This document shows, piece by piece, positions 5,601-16,586 of a DNA stretch of 64,000 bases (position 1 is its first letter; each line of letters begins with the position of its first letter). Under the pieces are notes generated by a model. It was not told the DNA's origin and made no database searches. It saw nothing but the letters and a program-made list of their open reading frames with translations. Made by a program: the position numbers and the translations under genes. Source of the stretch: Sulfuriferula sp. (GTDB lineage: Bacteria; Pseudomonadota; Gammaproteobacteria; Burkholderiales; Sulfuriferulaceae); NCBI GenBank assembly GCA_031291235.1, contig JARLJL010000004.1, positions 1 to 64,000 of the forward strand. Direction: 5' to 3'.

Positions 5601-6698
5601 ATGAAACTGTATTCCACCAGCGGAACCACCCTGCAGGCGGCGATCTCGGCGCTTGCCGCATCGCGGCTGCAGCACAAGACTGCGGCCGGTCAGACATCGG
5701 GGAGCGCCGGCAGCAACACGGCAAGCGTCAGCGCTACGGATACGTCCACCAACAGCGCCGCAGCCATTCTGTCGCCTGCCATCATGAGCGCGATCCAGTA
5801 TCAGGCCAAGCAGCTCAGCGCGATGAAAAGCGCCATAGCCGCATTGCGCGCGATGCCGGCCTCGGCCAAAGCCATGGCCAAGCACATGGCGACAGAAAAC
5901 GCCGTGATGCTGAAAAAAATGATGGATATGATGAAACAGATGCTGGTCGGCGCGAGCCCGGCGCAGGCCAAGGCCATGGCTGCCCAGTTGAAGGATATCG
6001 CCAGACAGCTTACCGCGATGACCAAGCTGCTGTCGGACGGCGACGGCGCACCCGCTGCCAGTGTAGACCCGGCTACGACAGCCGGTGCCGACATCGGCAG
6101 CGTCGACACAGCAAGCGGCAGCGCAGACGCTTTGGCACAGGCATCCGATACCGCAGCGGCCAGCACTGACGCTGCGCCGGCCGCCGATCTGGCCGTATTC
6201 AGCGCATCGTCCGCATCAACCGATACAGCCTCGCAATCCGATCCAGGCACGGCTGCGATCGCCAACACGGCAACCGCCTCAGCTGCCGCTGGCGCTGGCG
6301 CTACCCCCCAGTCGGCCAGCGCCTCTCAGGCTGTCGCAGCCTACGCTGCCGAAGCTGTCCGCAACACGCAGGGCAGCAACAGCAAAACCGGCACATCAAA
6401 GGGCGACGAACTGAAAAGCGCCCTGCAGGACACGCTCAAGTCGCTGCGTGCGCTGCTGGTCATGCTCAAAATCAAGCTCGGCAACGCCAACAAGGACGTG
6501 AAAGACGCGGAAAGCAGTATGAAAGACCTTGCCGGCGCGCTGGGCGCAGCGGATATCCAAAGCGATCAGGCCAATGCGATACAAAACCTGATGCAGAATC
6601 TCGACACGGGGGCAAGCACTGTCGATACAGCCGGCTCTGCAACCGCTGCGGCGGATACCGGTATACCCGCCGCGAGCGCTGTCGGCGTTACTGCTTGA
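5601..6698 (+). CDS. Ala/Ser/Thr-rich protein with helical ends, unknown
   Basis: 365 residues of unrecognised family. Residues about 55-145 are helix-forming and Met/Ala/Lys-rich (AMKSAIAALRAMPASAKAMA, then MLKKMMDMMKQML and AQLKDIARQLTAMTKLL). The centre (about 146-265) is a low-complexity Ala/Ser/Asp/Thr linker. A second helical part follows (about 270-325, with LKSALQDTLKSLRALLVMLK). No signal peptide or membrane span is visible. The layout, two coiled-coil-like blocks joined by a flexible linker, suggests a structural or surface-associated role, but that is a guess. The reading frame has codon use like its neighbours, so it is a real gene. Confidence 0.65.
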   Translation: MKLYSTSGTTLQAAISALAASRLQHKTAAGQTSGSAGSNTASVSATDTSTNSAAAILSPAIMSAIQYQAKQLSAMKSAIAALRAMPASAKAMAKHMATENAVMLKKMMDMMKQMLVGASPAQAKAMAAQLKDIARQLTAMTKLLSDGDGAPAASVDPATTAGADIGSVDTASGSADALAQASDTAAASTDAAPAADLAVFSASSASTDTASQSDPGTAAIANTATASAAAGAGATPQSASASQAVAAYAAEAVRNTQGSNSKTGTSKGDELKSALQDTLKSLRALLVMLKIKLGNANKDVKDAESSMKDLAGALGAADIQSDQANAIQNLMQNLDTGASTVDTAGSATAAADTGIPAASAVGVTA

Positions 6699-6719
6699 AC
6701 AGCCGGTCGCGCCGGGCTA

Positions 6720-6953
6720 CTAATAACCGTCGCCGGGGCTGCCCCATGGATGCGAACCGGGAACCAGCCTGGCCTTGATCCCGGCTTTTTCGACATCGGC
6801 CACGGTCTTGTACAACGTGGCTTCATGCGCCAGCATGCTGCCTTTCATCACTCCTACATAGCGCGCTGCCGTATCGACATCGCAGACGTAACCGCCGCCG
6901 GGATCCTCGACGCTACGCAAATTGCCATCCCAATCCACAAAAAAACCGCTCAT
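6720..6953 (-). CDS. Small hypothetical protein
   Basis: 77 residues, MSGFFVDWDGNLRSVEDPGG followed by YVCDVDTAARYVGVMKG. I do not recognise a family. It is acidic and soluble with no signal peptide. GAGGAT (complement of 6,957-6,962) precedes the ATG at a good distance, which supports real translation. It lies tail-to-tail with the Ala-rich gene, 21 bases from its stop. Confidence 0.55.
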   Translation of the reverse strand: MSGFFVDWDGNLRSVEDPGGGYVCDVDTAARYVGVMKGSMLAHEATLYKTVADVEKAGIKARLVPGSHPWGSPGDGY

Positions 6954-7147
6954 TTCATATCCTCACTCAGACTGTTATCAGGCATGCCGCTATCGGCAAC
7001 ATCCCCGCTGCAAGGTTTATGCCATGCAGAAATCCGGCGATTCAGCGCTGTTTCGTGTCGCAAATGCTACAAATACGCAATATCGAGGTAGGGAATTTGA
7101 CGTTACCCAACGAGCATTGCAGTGACGATTACAATCTTGTGCAGCCG

Positions 7148-7570
7148 CTAATCCAGCAGGATGCCGCGTTCCGACAGCCAGTTCTTATCCAGTTCCCATT
7201 TCACACCGGTCACGCCGGGCTGGCCGATTACGATCTGCCGCGCCTCGCCTTGCATCGTTGCCAGCTGCTTTTGCGCGGCGATGAAGTCCGGATCGGTAGC
7301 ATCCTTGCCAGCCAAGGACGAATCTATTGCCCCTATCATGCGATAGACCGGCATTTCCGCAGAACGCGGCGAAGAGATGGTCGCCACCCCCTCCTTCAAT
7401 TGCACCACTCTGAACTGATAGGGATAAGCCAGAAAGGCGCGGCTGGCATGTTGCTGCAACGCCTGATTCAAGGCATCGACCGCGGGGTCGGTTCGCAATC
7501 CGAACCAGTAAATTGCACCCAGCACAAGCAGGGCAAGCAGCGCTTTCATGACTGATGTTTTCGGTAGCAT
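7148..7570 (-). CDS. Membrane-anchored hypothetical protein
   Basis: 140 residues from ATG 7570, which has AAGGA about eight bases upstream. An N-terminal anchor (VMKALLALLVLGAIYWFGL, about residues 7-25) is followed by a soluble part that is probably periplasmic. That part has predicted helices around DALNQALQQHASRAF and a C-terminal GVTGVKWELDKNWLSERGI. I recognise no family. A longer frame back to 7675 lacks a ribosome site. An ATG at 7549, right before the hydrophobic stretch, is an alternative start. Confidence 0.55.
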   Translation of the reverse strand: MLPKTSVMKALLALLVLGAIYWFGLRTDPAVDALNQALQQHASRAFLAYPYQFRVVQLKEGVATISSPRSAEMPVYRMIGAIDSSLAGKDATDPDFIAAQKQLATMQGEARQIVIGQPGVTGVKWELDKNWLSERGILLD

Positions 7571-7805
7571 CGACTTATCCTTAAATCCATCCGCCCTCTG
7601 CAACGACAGGGCAACCCTGCTATCTTGATGCCATTGGCATCCGGTGACAAGCAGCAACGATACTTTTCCCGTCATTCGCTATTGGCGCAGGGTAACGAAA
7701 AAGAGCCGGGAACGGCCAATTATCCCGCGATCCGGGCAAAGCTACACGGCGCGGCTGCGAACCGTTTATGAATTGGCCATTTTCGTAGCTTGTCGATACG
7801 GCAGC

Positions 7806-8702
7806 TCAATCGCCGGCGGCCTCATCCGACCAGCGCTCCGAGCGGAATGCGACCGCAATCGCCGCAGCCCGCGCTTCCTGCAAGGCATCCATGCCGTCTG
7901 CAGCGCCCGGACCGGCAACGAGCCCGGTTTCGTCTATCCCGGCGCACGAGGCCAGCGCTATGCCCAGCAAAACGGCCTTGGGATAAATCTGGCTGGCATG
8001 CCCGCCGTAGGCGCGATAATCGCAGGCGCACAACAGCATCAGTTGCTCGAAGCGCTCCGTGCGGTCGAAAGCGCCCAGACGCACCAGCATGGCGGCGACC
8101 GGGCCGGCGCGCACCTCCGATACGCGATGCACCCGCTCACATTCGGGCAGCGCCAGCAGCGCCAGCTCGAGGCAATCTTGCGGCACACCGAAACGTTCGC
8201 ACAGTGCCGCAATGCGCGGATGGCCGCGCTCGACGTGGCGATAATGGATGGGCAAGTGCTCGGGCGGCGAATCCGATTTGCCGATATTCATCACCAGCGC
8301 GGCAAAACGCACCGCCAGCGGTGCATCGCACGCAGCTGCCTCGTCCAGCACGCGCAGCAAATGGTAGCCGATGTCGACTTGCGGCGGATCGTCGGCAATC
8401 TGCGGTACGCCGAACAGCGCCGCCACTTCGGGCAGCACCACGGTCAGCGCACCGCAGGCATACAGCGCGCGCAGCATGTTGGAGGGCGTTTGCGCCATCA
8501 GCCCGCACACCAGCTCCGGCCACGCCTCGGCTGCTACCATGCCGTTCAGCGCACCGGCCTCGACTTGTTCCAGCATGATATCCACCGTCTCTTCGTCCAG
8601 CGCGCCGCCCGGCCCGGCAGACAATGCCGCGAGACGAAGGATGCTGAGCGCAGGATCTACCTGCAACAAACTCGGAGGGCGGGGGGCGGATTTGGCATTC
8701 AT
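7806..8702 (-). CDS. CCA-enzyme-like HD-domain protein without nucleotidyltransferase head
   Basis: 298 residues resembling only the C-terminal half of the bacterial tRNA nucleotidyltransferase Cca: ALTVVLPEVAALFGVPQ, DIGYHLLRVLDEAA, AVRFAALVMNIGKSDSPPEH, LPIHYRHVERGHPRIAALCE, HRVSEVRAG and a C-terminal RTERFEQLMLLCACDYRAYG. The N-terminal GSxRR/DxD catalytic domain is absent. The metal-binding His-Asp of the HD motif (HDLGK in active enzymes) is replaced by Met-Asn (MNIGK). It cannot add CCA and is unlikely to be a phosphohydrolase; RNA binding or a scaffold role is possible. Its start overlaps the stop of the upstream gene by four bases, so the two form an operon. Confidence 0.65.
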   Translation of the reverse strand: MNAKSAPRPPSLLQVDPALSILRLAALSAGPGGALDEETVDIMLEQVEAGALNGMVAAEAWPELVCGLMAQTPSNMLRALYACGALTVVLPEVAALFGVPQIADDPPQVDIGYHLLRVLDEAAACDAPLAVRFAALVMNIGKSDSPPEHLPIHYRHVERGHPRIAALCERFGVPQDCLELALLALPECERVHRVSEVRAGPVAAMLVRLGAFDRTERFEQLMLLCACDYRAYGGHASQIYPKAVLLGIALASCAGIDETGLVAGPGAADGMDALQEARAAAIAVAFRSERWSDEAAGD

Positions 8703-9274
8703 GACAGCGAACCTTGCGACGATGACGACGACATCGGTAACGACGAGCGCAGCAGTTGTTTGAAGCCCTTCATCACCGGTTTGGGAATATGTTCCTCTGC
8801 GCGCACACGCCAGGCATGGATAGCAGCAGCATCGGCATCGCTATCCTCGCGCGCTGCTGCAATCAGGCCATGAACCTCGCTCGCCAGCCCCTGACGCGGA
8901 CGCACCTTGACCACGTCGTAAACAGCCGTCAGGGCGCCTTTTTCCGCTGCGCCCATCTTGCACTTGCCGTCGAGTATCTTGAGCATGATGGCCGTGACGC
9001 AATCCAGATGCATAGGTTCGAAATCGCTGCTCGCCGCCCAGATGGCGGCCGGATGCGGCGAGGCAGCATGCGCAGCGTCCCACAGGGTTTTGTAACGAAT
9101 ATCCAGATCGGAGAGTTCGCCGTCCAGCGCTTCCAGCTGCGCCAGCCCGGCGATGAGGGCGACGGCGCCGCTTGCCAGCACGCCTTTCAGTTCTTCGCGG
9201 CGCGCGTAGACATCGGCAATACGGCTTTTGATACGTTGCATTTCCTGTTCCTGATTCATGATCTGTCGTTTCAT
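8699..9274 (-). CDS. Hypothetical protein, operon partner of the CCA-like gene
   Basis: 191 residues, no recognised family. The N-terminus (MNQEQEMQRIKSRIADVYAR onward, about residues 6-60) is a predicted coiled coil. The middle contains FEPMHLDCVTAIMLKILDG and a helical region up to KPVMKGFKQLL. The protein ends in a Ser-rich tail. It overlaps the CCA-like gene by ATGA (8,699-8,702), implying translational coupling and probably a joint function. No clear ribosome site is seen before ATG 9274; ATG 9259 is an alternative. Confidence 0.55.
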   Translation of the reverse strand: MKRQIMNQEQEMQRIKSRIADVYARREELKGVLASGAVALIAGLAQLEALDGELSDLDIRYKTLWDAAHAASPHPAAIWAASSDFEPMHLDCVTAIMLKILDGKCKMGAAEKGALTAVYDVVKVRPRQGLASEVHGLIAAAREDSDADAAAIHAWRVRAEEHIPKPVMKGFKQLLRSSLPMSSSSSQGSLS

Positions 9275-9525
9275 AGCGGAATATCCGGTTCACGCAAGAC
9301 TCATACCAGTCGCATAAACAACACAACGTATTGTTTTAAAAAATAATTTATGACAAACAGCATCCGTTCGCTTGCATAAAACCTTACTTTCTGTCGCGAA
9401 TGCAACAAAACGCTGACAATATCGGCACACTGCATCAGCCTCAAATCCGGCAATCGCAATCTTCACTTTGCCATCCTGGATATTCCGTCTAACATGATCA
9501 GTATCGATATCAACGGAGTTTCGCC

Positions 9526-9924
9526 ATGCGCCTTATACTTGCTGTGCTGCTTGTCTCCATGCTGACAGGCTGTGCTTCGCTCACGCAGCGCAAGGCCGCA
9601 TTTGCGCAGAGCATGGATGTTTACGTCGGTAAATCCGCCGACGATCTGGTGATTGCGGAAGGCCCGCCTTCCGGCACTTACAGGCTGTCGACCGGCGGAC
9701 AGGTGTTCGAATACTTTAGAACCCGCACCGTCCTGCATGGCGGCTCGTATACCGTCATGCAGCCGATTTACATGCCCGGTGCCAATGGCGGCACCTGGAT
9801 GTCGGTACCGACGCAAATAGCCGCCCCGGTGTCCAGCAGCGAGTATTTCTGCAAACTGCTGTTCAGGATTTCCGCTAAGAATGTAGTGGAAAGCTGGACG
9901 GCACAGGGCAACGACTGCTACTAG
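9526..9924 (+). CDS. Small lipoprotein
   Basis: 132 residues with a lipoprotein signal peptide: MRLILAVLLVSMLTGC, lipobox LTGC with lipidated Cys16. The mature part has a short QRKAAFAQSMDVYVGKSADD segment and then a beta-rich domain (GQVFEYFRTRTVLHGGSYTV), resembling small SmpA/OmlA-like or hypothetical outer-membrane lipoproteins. No precise family is recognised. GGAG at 9,516-9,519 serves as ribosome site. Confidence 0.75.
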   Translation: MRLILAVLLVSMLTGCASLTQRKAAFAQSMDVYVGKSADDLVIAEGPPSGTYRLSTGGQVFEYFRTRTVLHGGSYTVMQPIYMPGANGGTWMSVPTQIAAPVSSSEYFCKLLFRISAKNVVESWTAQGNDCY

Positions 9925-10054
9925 CGGCACCTTTCTTGCTTTTCATGCCGCAGGCGCCCGATTTTGTCGGCAATACGACATGCGGGATGATCGCGTGCGG
10001 CCGGCGGTAAACATGTCCTCTGCCCTGCGCCAACGACACAAGCAAGGAATGCGC

Positions 10055-10369
10055 ATGGCCTATATCGATGTCTGCAAACAAAGCCTGTTATACGAAGGCG
10101 AGCTGGTACCCTGCATGGCCGGCGGCAAGGAAATTATCATCATGTGGCCGGACGGCGGGCAGCCGAAAGCCTACGACGCAGCCTGCCCGCATGAAAAAGT
10201 ATCGCTGGCGCGCGGCGATTTCAATGGCCGGATACTCTACTGTATCGCCCACGGCTGGGTATTCGACGGGCATTCCGGCAAGTGTCTGCAACCCACCGGC
10301 TGGAAACTGCAGGAATACCCGCTGCGCATGGCAGACGGCATGGTGCAGGTCGATCTGGATGCGGGCTGA
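10055..10369 (+). CDS. Small Rieske [2Fe-2S] ferredoxin-like protein
   Basis: 104 residues forming a single Rieske domain. The cluster ligands are C44-x-H46 (CPHEK) and C63-x2-H66 (CIAHGW). Such stand-alone soluble Rieske proteins shuttle electrons to oxygenases or reductases, but no oxygenase is next to it here, so the partner is unknown. I start at ATG 10055, six bases after AAGGA; an ATG six bases upstream is possible. The gene lies 118 bases before the DUF255 gene on the same strand. Confidence 0.85.
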   Translation: MAYIDVCKQSLLYEGELVPCMAGGKEIIIMWPDGGQPKAYDAACPHEKVSLARGDFNGRILYCIAHGWVFDGHSGKCLQPTGWKLQEYPLRMADGMVQVDLDAG

Positions 10370-10486
10370 CGCAAACTTTTCCCGGTAGCCACAACGGCTG
10401 CCAGCATTGAAAAATCCGGCAGACATGCTAGATTGCTAGCTCTGTCCCTGCTAACGACAGGACATCGCACACACATCGAGATCACC

Positions 10487-12526
<2,040 letters not shown>

Positions 12527-12536
12527 AAACCCGCAC

Positions 12537-13439
12537 TCATGGCGTCTCGAACTGCTGGCAAAACGCCAGGTAGCGCGCGATCAGCGGGCTGCGGTATTTT
12601 TTGCCATGAATGACCAGACGCAGCTTGCGGCGCAAATCCAGCGTGGTCGGGATTTCCGTCAGCCGTCCGTCCTTTAGCGCAAAATCGGCCTCCAGTGCCG
12701 AAATGCAGGTGAGCCCCATCCCCGCCGCAACGGCATTGATGACCGCTTCCGTTGCATTCAGCTCCAGCGCTGTCCGCCAGCTTTGCAAATGCATTGCGAT
12801 CTGGCCTATGAAGTAATCCCGGGTACCCGAACCGCTTTCGCGTAACACCCAGTCCTGACCTTCCAGATCGCCGATATCCAGCGGCCCGGCATGTTCATTC
12901 GCGTTGCGCGCCAGTGCGTGATCGGGCGCGGCGACCACCAGCATTCTGTCTTCGCGCCAATCCATAACCTCCAGCGTATCAAGCTCGACGGCGCCTTCTA
13001 TCATGCCGATATCCAGCTCGAAACGTTCCAGCTTGTCGCAGATTTCCGCCGTATTGGCGATAAAAACAGATTGACCTGAACGACCGATATCGAGCCGGAA
13101 TTGCTGCAGCAGTCTCGGCACGATCTGATGCCCTATGGTGTGACTGGCGCCTATCCTGAGATGGCCGATATCGGCGTCCTGATGCTCGAACAGCTGCGCA
13201 ATGCTGTCGCTGCGCTGGATGATCTCATCGGCCAGCGGCAGCATGTGGCGGCCGTAATCGTTGAGGTACAAACGACCGTTATGCCGGTCGAACAAGGTAT
13301 GGCCGCAATCGCGCTCCAGTCCGCCCAGCGTAATACTGAGCGCCGGTTTGGTCAGGCACAGCTTGTCGGCCGCAATTGTAATTGAGCTCTCCTGCGCAAT
13401 AGTCAGAAATACCCGTAATTGCTTTAAAGTAACCGCCAT
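12537..13439 (-). CDS. LysR-family regulator (YeiE/CysB-like type)
   Basis: A 300-residue LysR-type transcriptional regulator. The winged helix-turn-helix lies at residues about 3-62 (LKQLRVFLTIAQESSITIAA through LSITLGGLERDCGHTLFDR). The effector domain runs from about 90 to 295. It is transcribed divergently from a YeiH-type exporter gene. In enterobacteria, YeiE is a LysR regulator tied to sulfite tolerance through yeiH, so the same pairing is likely here. The 133-bp gap contains a 9-bp-arm inverted repeat suited to LysR binding. It lies tail-to-tail with the DUF255 gene (10 bases apart). Confidence 0.88.
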   Translation of the reverse strand: MAVTLKQLRVFLTIAQESSITIAADKLCLTKPALSITLGGLERDCGHTLFDRHNGRLYLNDYGRHMLPLADEIIQRSDSIAQLFEHQDADIGHLRIGASHTIGHQIVPRLLQQFRLDIGRSGQSVFIANTAEICDKLERFELDIGMIEGAVELDTLEVMDWREDRMLVVAAPDHALARNANEHAGPLDIGDLEGQDWVLRESGSGTRDYFIGQIAMHLQSWRTALELNATEAVINAVAAGMGLTCISALEADFALKDGRLTEIPTTLDLRRKLRLVIHGKKYRSPLIARYLAFCQQFETP

Positions 13440-13518
13440 CGTTTAATTTTTTTAACCATTATATAAATTACGTTTAAATATATTTATACACCACATTTGA
13501 CTATGATGAAACAAAACC

Positions 13519-13546
13519 ATCGTTATATATAAAATAGTATAACGAT
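13519..13546. promoter_or_regulatory. LysR-type operator, perfect inverted repeat
   Basis: ATCGTTATA (13,519-13,527) and TATAACGAT (13,538-13,546) are exact complements separated by ten AT-rich bases. Position between divergent lysR and yeiH genes, 27 bases before ATG 13573, and the T...A symmetry match LysR recognition sites. Being close to yeiH, it may overlap the yeiH promoter. Confidence 0.6.
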
Positions 13547-13572
13547 TTTACCATCCCCATTAAGGAACTATC

Positions 13573-14601
13573 ATGCTATTTTCACCGCCGCGCGTTGCCG
13601 ACACCCTGAACGGCATACTCATCTCAGCGCTATTCGCGCTTTCAGCCATGTATATAGGCTCGCTATCGTGGATGTCTGCGACCGGGCTGTCACCGCTGAT
13701 ACTCGCCATATTCATGGGCATGATTTACGCCAACACGCTGCGCCACAAGCTGCCGGCGGCATGGGTGCCGGGCGTGCAATTCACCGCCAGAAACATATTG
13801 CGCCTGTCCATCGTGCTTTACGGCTTCAGGCTGACTTATCATGAAATTGCAGGGCTCGGCTGGCAGGTGCTGGCGCTGGATTTTGGCGTCATTCTGTCAA
13901 CGCTGGGTCTGGCCTGGCTGGTCGGCACAAAACTGCTAGGCATGGACCGGGACACCAGCCTGCTGGTAGGGGCGGGCTCCGGCATTTGCGGCGCGGCGGC
14001 GGTGATGGCGGCGGAAGGCACGCTGCAAAGCGAATCGCACAAATCGGCAGCAGCGGTAGCGACTGTGGTGATCTTCGGCACGCTGGCCATGTTGCTCTAT
14101 CCGCTGGCCCAAACCCACGGCTGGCTGAATCTCAGCGACAGGCAATTCGGCATCTGGTCGGGCGCAACCATCCACGAAGTCGCACAGGTCGTGGCAGCCG
14201 GCAATATGGCGGGCGGGGTCTCCGGTGCGGATGCGGTGCTGGTGAAAATGGGGCGCGTGCTGTTAATGGCACCGGTATTACTGCTAACAGGATGGGTGCT
14301 GCAATATTTCGCCGCACACGGCAAAGCGGCCCAAACAGTTGCAGCGCCGCCAATACCCTGGTTTATCGTCTGGTTCATCGCCGTGGTGGCGCTCCACAGC
14401 ATGCACATCGTGCCGGAAGCCATCGTCAATGCGATCAACCAGCTCGATCAGCTATTGCTCGTGGCTGCAATGGCTGCATTAGGCATAGAATCAACATGGC
14501 AAAAGATCAGCGTATCCGGCCCCAAAGCCTTCCTGCTCGCAGGCATATTATTCGTCTGGCTCAGTGTCGGCGGCTGGATCGCCGTAAGGATGTTTTTCTG
14601 A
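13573..14601 (+). CDS. yeiH: YeiH-family membrane protein, putative sulfite/sulfate exporter
   Basis: 342 residues with about ten predicted transmembrane helices and the UPF0324/YeiH pattern: LILAIFMGMIYANTLRHKLP, the motif GAGSGICGAAAVMAAEGTLQ (about residues 137-156), and SGATIHEVAQVVAAGN (about 196-211). The family is annotated as putative sulfate exporter and in enterobacteria is linked to sulfite resistance. AAGGAAC precedes the ATG. The divergent LysR gene and the sulfur-type Mo-enzyme operon 3 kb away fit a role in disposing of sulfite. That substrate is inferred, not shown. Confidence 0.88.
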   Translation: MLFSPPRVADTLNGILISALFALSAMYIGSLSWMSATGLSPLILAIFMGMIYANTLRHKLPAAWVPGVQFTARNILRLSIVLYGFRLTYHEIAGLGWQVLALDFGVILSTLGLAWLVGTKLLGMDRDTSLLVGAGSGICGAAAVMAAEGTLQSESHKSAAAVATVVIFGTLAMLLYPLAQTHGWLNLSDRQFGIWSGATIHEVAQVVAAGNMAGGVSGADAVLVKMGRVLLMAPVLLLTGWVLQYFAAHGKAAQTVAAPPIPWFIVWFIAVVALHSMHIVPEAIVNAINQLDQLLLVAAMAALGIESTWQKISVSGPKAFLLAGILFVWLSVGGWIAVRMFF

Positions 14602-14612
14602 TCCGGACGCAA

Positions 14613-15941
14613 TTAGCCCAGCAAGGTTTGCACCTGTTCGGCCCATGCATTCAGCGCCATGTCAGCCGCAGCTGCGCGCTGCGCAATTTCCGGCCAACGC
14701 CGTCTGGTCTCGTAAACAACGCCATTAATCTGCCAGCAAGTCTCACGCACCAGCAATCGAAGTTCCGACAGACTGACGGGGTCGGCTTCAATCCCCTGGA
14801 TCATGGCATCCTGCCCGCCAAGGTTAAAACCGGCACCGAACAAGCCTTTTCTCAAACTGGTCAAGCGGGTCTGAATATAGCTCAGATATACCGGCGATTC
14901 GGTGTCCCTGTAGGGTAAATATGCCGCATCCCAAGCCGCGAGAATCCGGTCTATTTTTTGCAAACCGAATCTTATCGACGCCAGATCCGGCTCGACGTCC
15001 CCTGCGGCGCCGGTATTTCCCTGCCGGGCAATCGCCGCCAGAAAGCCGACCAGATCGTTACGAAACTGCGAGGAATTGAGCTTTAACACGACCTCCACAT
15101 ACGCGCAGGCATCGCTCTCAACGCGGCCGCACAGACTGCCGGCGACTTCGGCCACCGCTAATATCTGGCTGAGCGCACTGATCGAACCCCCTTCAAGATT
15201 GCGCGGATAACCGCTGCCGTCAAGCCGTTCATGATGATCGAGCACCGCCTCACTGGCAGCTGGATGATACTCCGGGTATTCCTTCAATATCAGATACATG
15301 ATCATCGGATGAACGTAGATATACTGGCGCTCTTTCTGCTCGAGTTGGCGGTCGCCTTCGAACAGCGCAGGATCTATGTGCAATTCGCCCAGGTCGTGAA
15401 ACATGGCGGCTGTCGCCAGGGTAATCATGGATTCCGCATCTAGTTTTAGGCGGGCACCGAGATAGAGGCTGATCAACGCAACCCTGACGCTGTGCCGGTA
15501 CAGCTTCGGACGTGTTTCGCGCGCAAGCGTCAGCTTGAAAGCCAGCGTATCGTTGAGATGAATTTTTGCCAAAGTGTTATGCAGCACCCCGCTGTTAGGC
15601 AAGGCATCTGCCATAAGCGACAGCTGAGTATCTGCATCCAGCAACGCTAACGCATCGCGCTCGATATCTTCCGGCGTAACGGCATCTTTGACGCTCAGGC
15701 TGCGATCGATAGGCGACTCGGTCAGTTTGTGCCTGACCAGCTTGTCGTAGAAACTGCTGTCTATGTGCGTACCCTTGGCGACCAGTTTAATACCTGTGCT
15801 CGAATAAATATCCGCACTGGTCACAACATCCCTGCTCGCACTGAATTCCGTAACGCTTTTAATATAATAGGGATCGGGATTACTGATCGCATCGTCTATC
15901 AGGTTCATGATGCCGAGCCCGCAAAAGGTAACATGTTTCAT
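14613..15941 (-). CDS. HD-GYP domain protein
   Basis: About 442 residues with a central HD-GYP domain (about residues 155-320). The metal-binding HD is in AAMFHDLGELHIDP, a further His block is YVHPMIMYLILKEYP, and the signature is DHHERLDGSGYPRNL. Active members hydrolyse c-di-GMP to pGpG or GMP; the key residues appear present. The N-terminal region is not recognised and there is no receiver domain or membrane span. The start is uncertain: ATG 15941 or ATG 15908, both with weak ribosome sites. The frame is open to 16094 but that part looks non-coding. Likely a cytosolic c-di-GMP phosphodiesterase. Confidence 0.82.
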   Translation of the reverse strand: MKHVTFCGLGIMNLIDDAISNPDPYYIKSVTEFSASRDVVTSADIYSSTGIKLVAKGTHIDSSFYDKLVRHKLTESPIDRSLSVKDAVTPEDIERDALALLDADTQLSLMADALPNSGVLHNTLAKIHLNDTLAFKLTLARETRPKLYRHSVRVALISLYLGARLKLDAESMITLATAAMFHDLGELHIDPALFEGDRQLEQKERQYIYVHPMIMYLILKEYPEYHPAASEAVLDHHERLDGSGYPRNLEGGSISALSQILAVAEVAGSLCGRVESDACAYVEVVLKLNSSQFRNDLVGFLAAIARQGNTGAAGDVEPDLASIRFGLQKIDRILAAWDAAYLPYRDTESPVYLSYIQTRLTSLRKGLFGAGFNLGGQDAMIQGIEADPVSLSELRLLVRETCWQINGVVYETRRRWPEIAQRAAAADMALNAWAEQVQTLLG

Positions 15942-16163
15942 ATTACCGGATTGGCCGGATTCATGCCATCGACCGGCGCGGTCCAATGAGCTTTCTCCCT
16001 CCGGCATCGATGTGCGGCAAGCGCTTGTCAATTCCGACTCTCGATCTATACTGAAGCTTGATCTACCGATCCTGCACGACAGTAATCCGAACAATCGCTA
16101 CGCGACGATCGGCAAACTGGAATCGCTCTACGACAAGTTTTCATTGATGAAAGGAAGTGCATC

Positions 16164-16586
16164 ATGAAACGGCTAAGCTCACTCATGCTGGCGCTGGCAT
16201 TATTCACAGCCGTGCCGCTGTCTCACGCAGAAGATACCTCATGCCGTTACCTTAACGGCGGCATCGGCGAAGGCGATCAAGCCATGATGCGCCACATTGC
16301 CAAGGAATTCCCGCTGCGTATCGAATTTTCTGAAGGCGAACACGGCGCATTCCTCACCGACATTCCGGTGACAATCAAGGATCAGCACGGCAAGGTAGTG
16401 CTCAATCTGCCCGATGTCGGCCCTATGCTTTACGTGCATCTGCCCAAGGGGCAATATACCATCCGGGCCGTATCCGATAATGTTGCGCAATCGGGCAAGG
16501 TAACGCTGGACGGCAAACACAGCAAGCAGGTCATCCTGCACTGGAAGGGCGCGCCGGATGAAGTTACCAAGGAACAGGACGAATAG
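16164..16586 (+). CDS. Periplasmic carboxypeptidase-regulatory-like protein
   Basis: 140 residues. The signal peptide is MKRLSSLMLALALFTAVPLS followed by HAE (cleavage after HA). The mature part, after a single Cys in DTSCRYLNGG, forms a small beta-sandwich: IPVTIKDQHGKVVLNLPDVG and MLYVHLPKGQYTIRAVSDNV look like the carboxypeptidase-regulatory/transthyretin-like fold. AAGGAAG (16,150-16,156) is the ribosome site. Similar exported proteins of unknown function are common in betaproteobacteria. Confidence 0.7.
   Translation: MKRLSSLMLALALFTAVPLSHAEDTSCRYLNGGIGEGDQAMMRHIAKEFPLRIEFSEGEHGAFLTDIPVTIKDQHGKVVLNLPDVGPMLYVHLPKGQYTIRAVSDNVAQSGKVTLDGKHSKQVILHWKGAPDEVTKEQDE

Noticed and set aside
7644..8873. 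Long plus-strand open frames (409 and 262 codons) opposite the CCA-like gene
   Set aside because: Arg/Gln/His-rich translations with no fold-like pattern. They are antisense shadows of the minus-strand genes at 7,806-9,274, which show recognisable motifs and coupled starts.
13986..14918. 310-codon plus-strand frame overlapping yeiH and the HD-GYP gene
   Set aside because: Out-of-frame shadow of yeiH running antisense into the HD-GYP gene; composition is Arg/Gly-rich.
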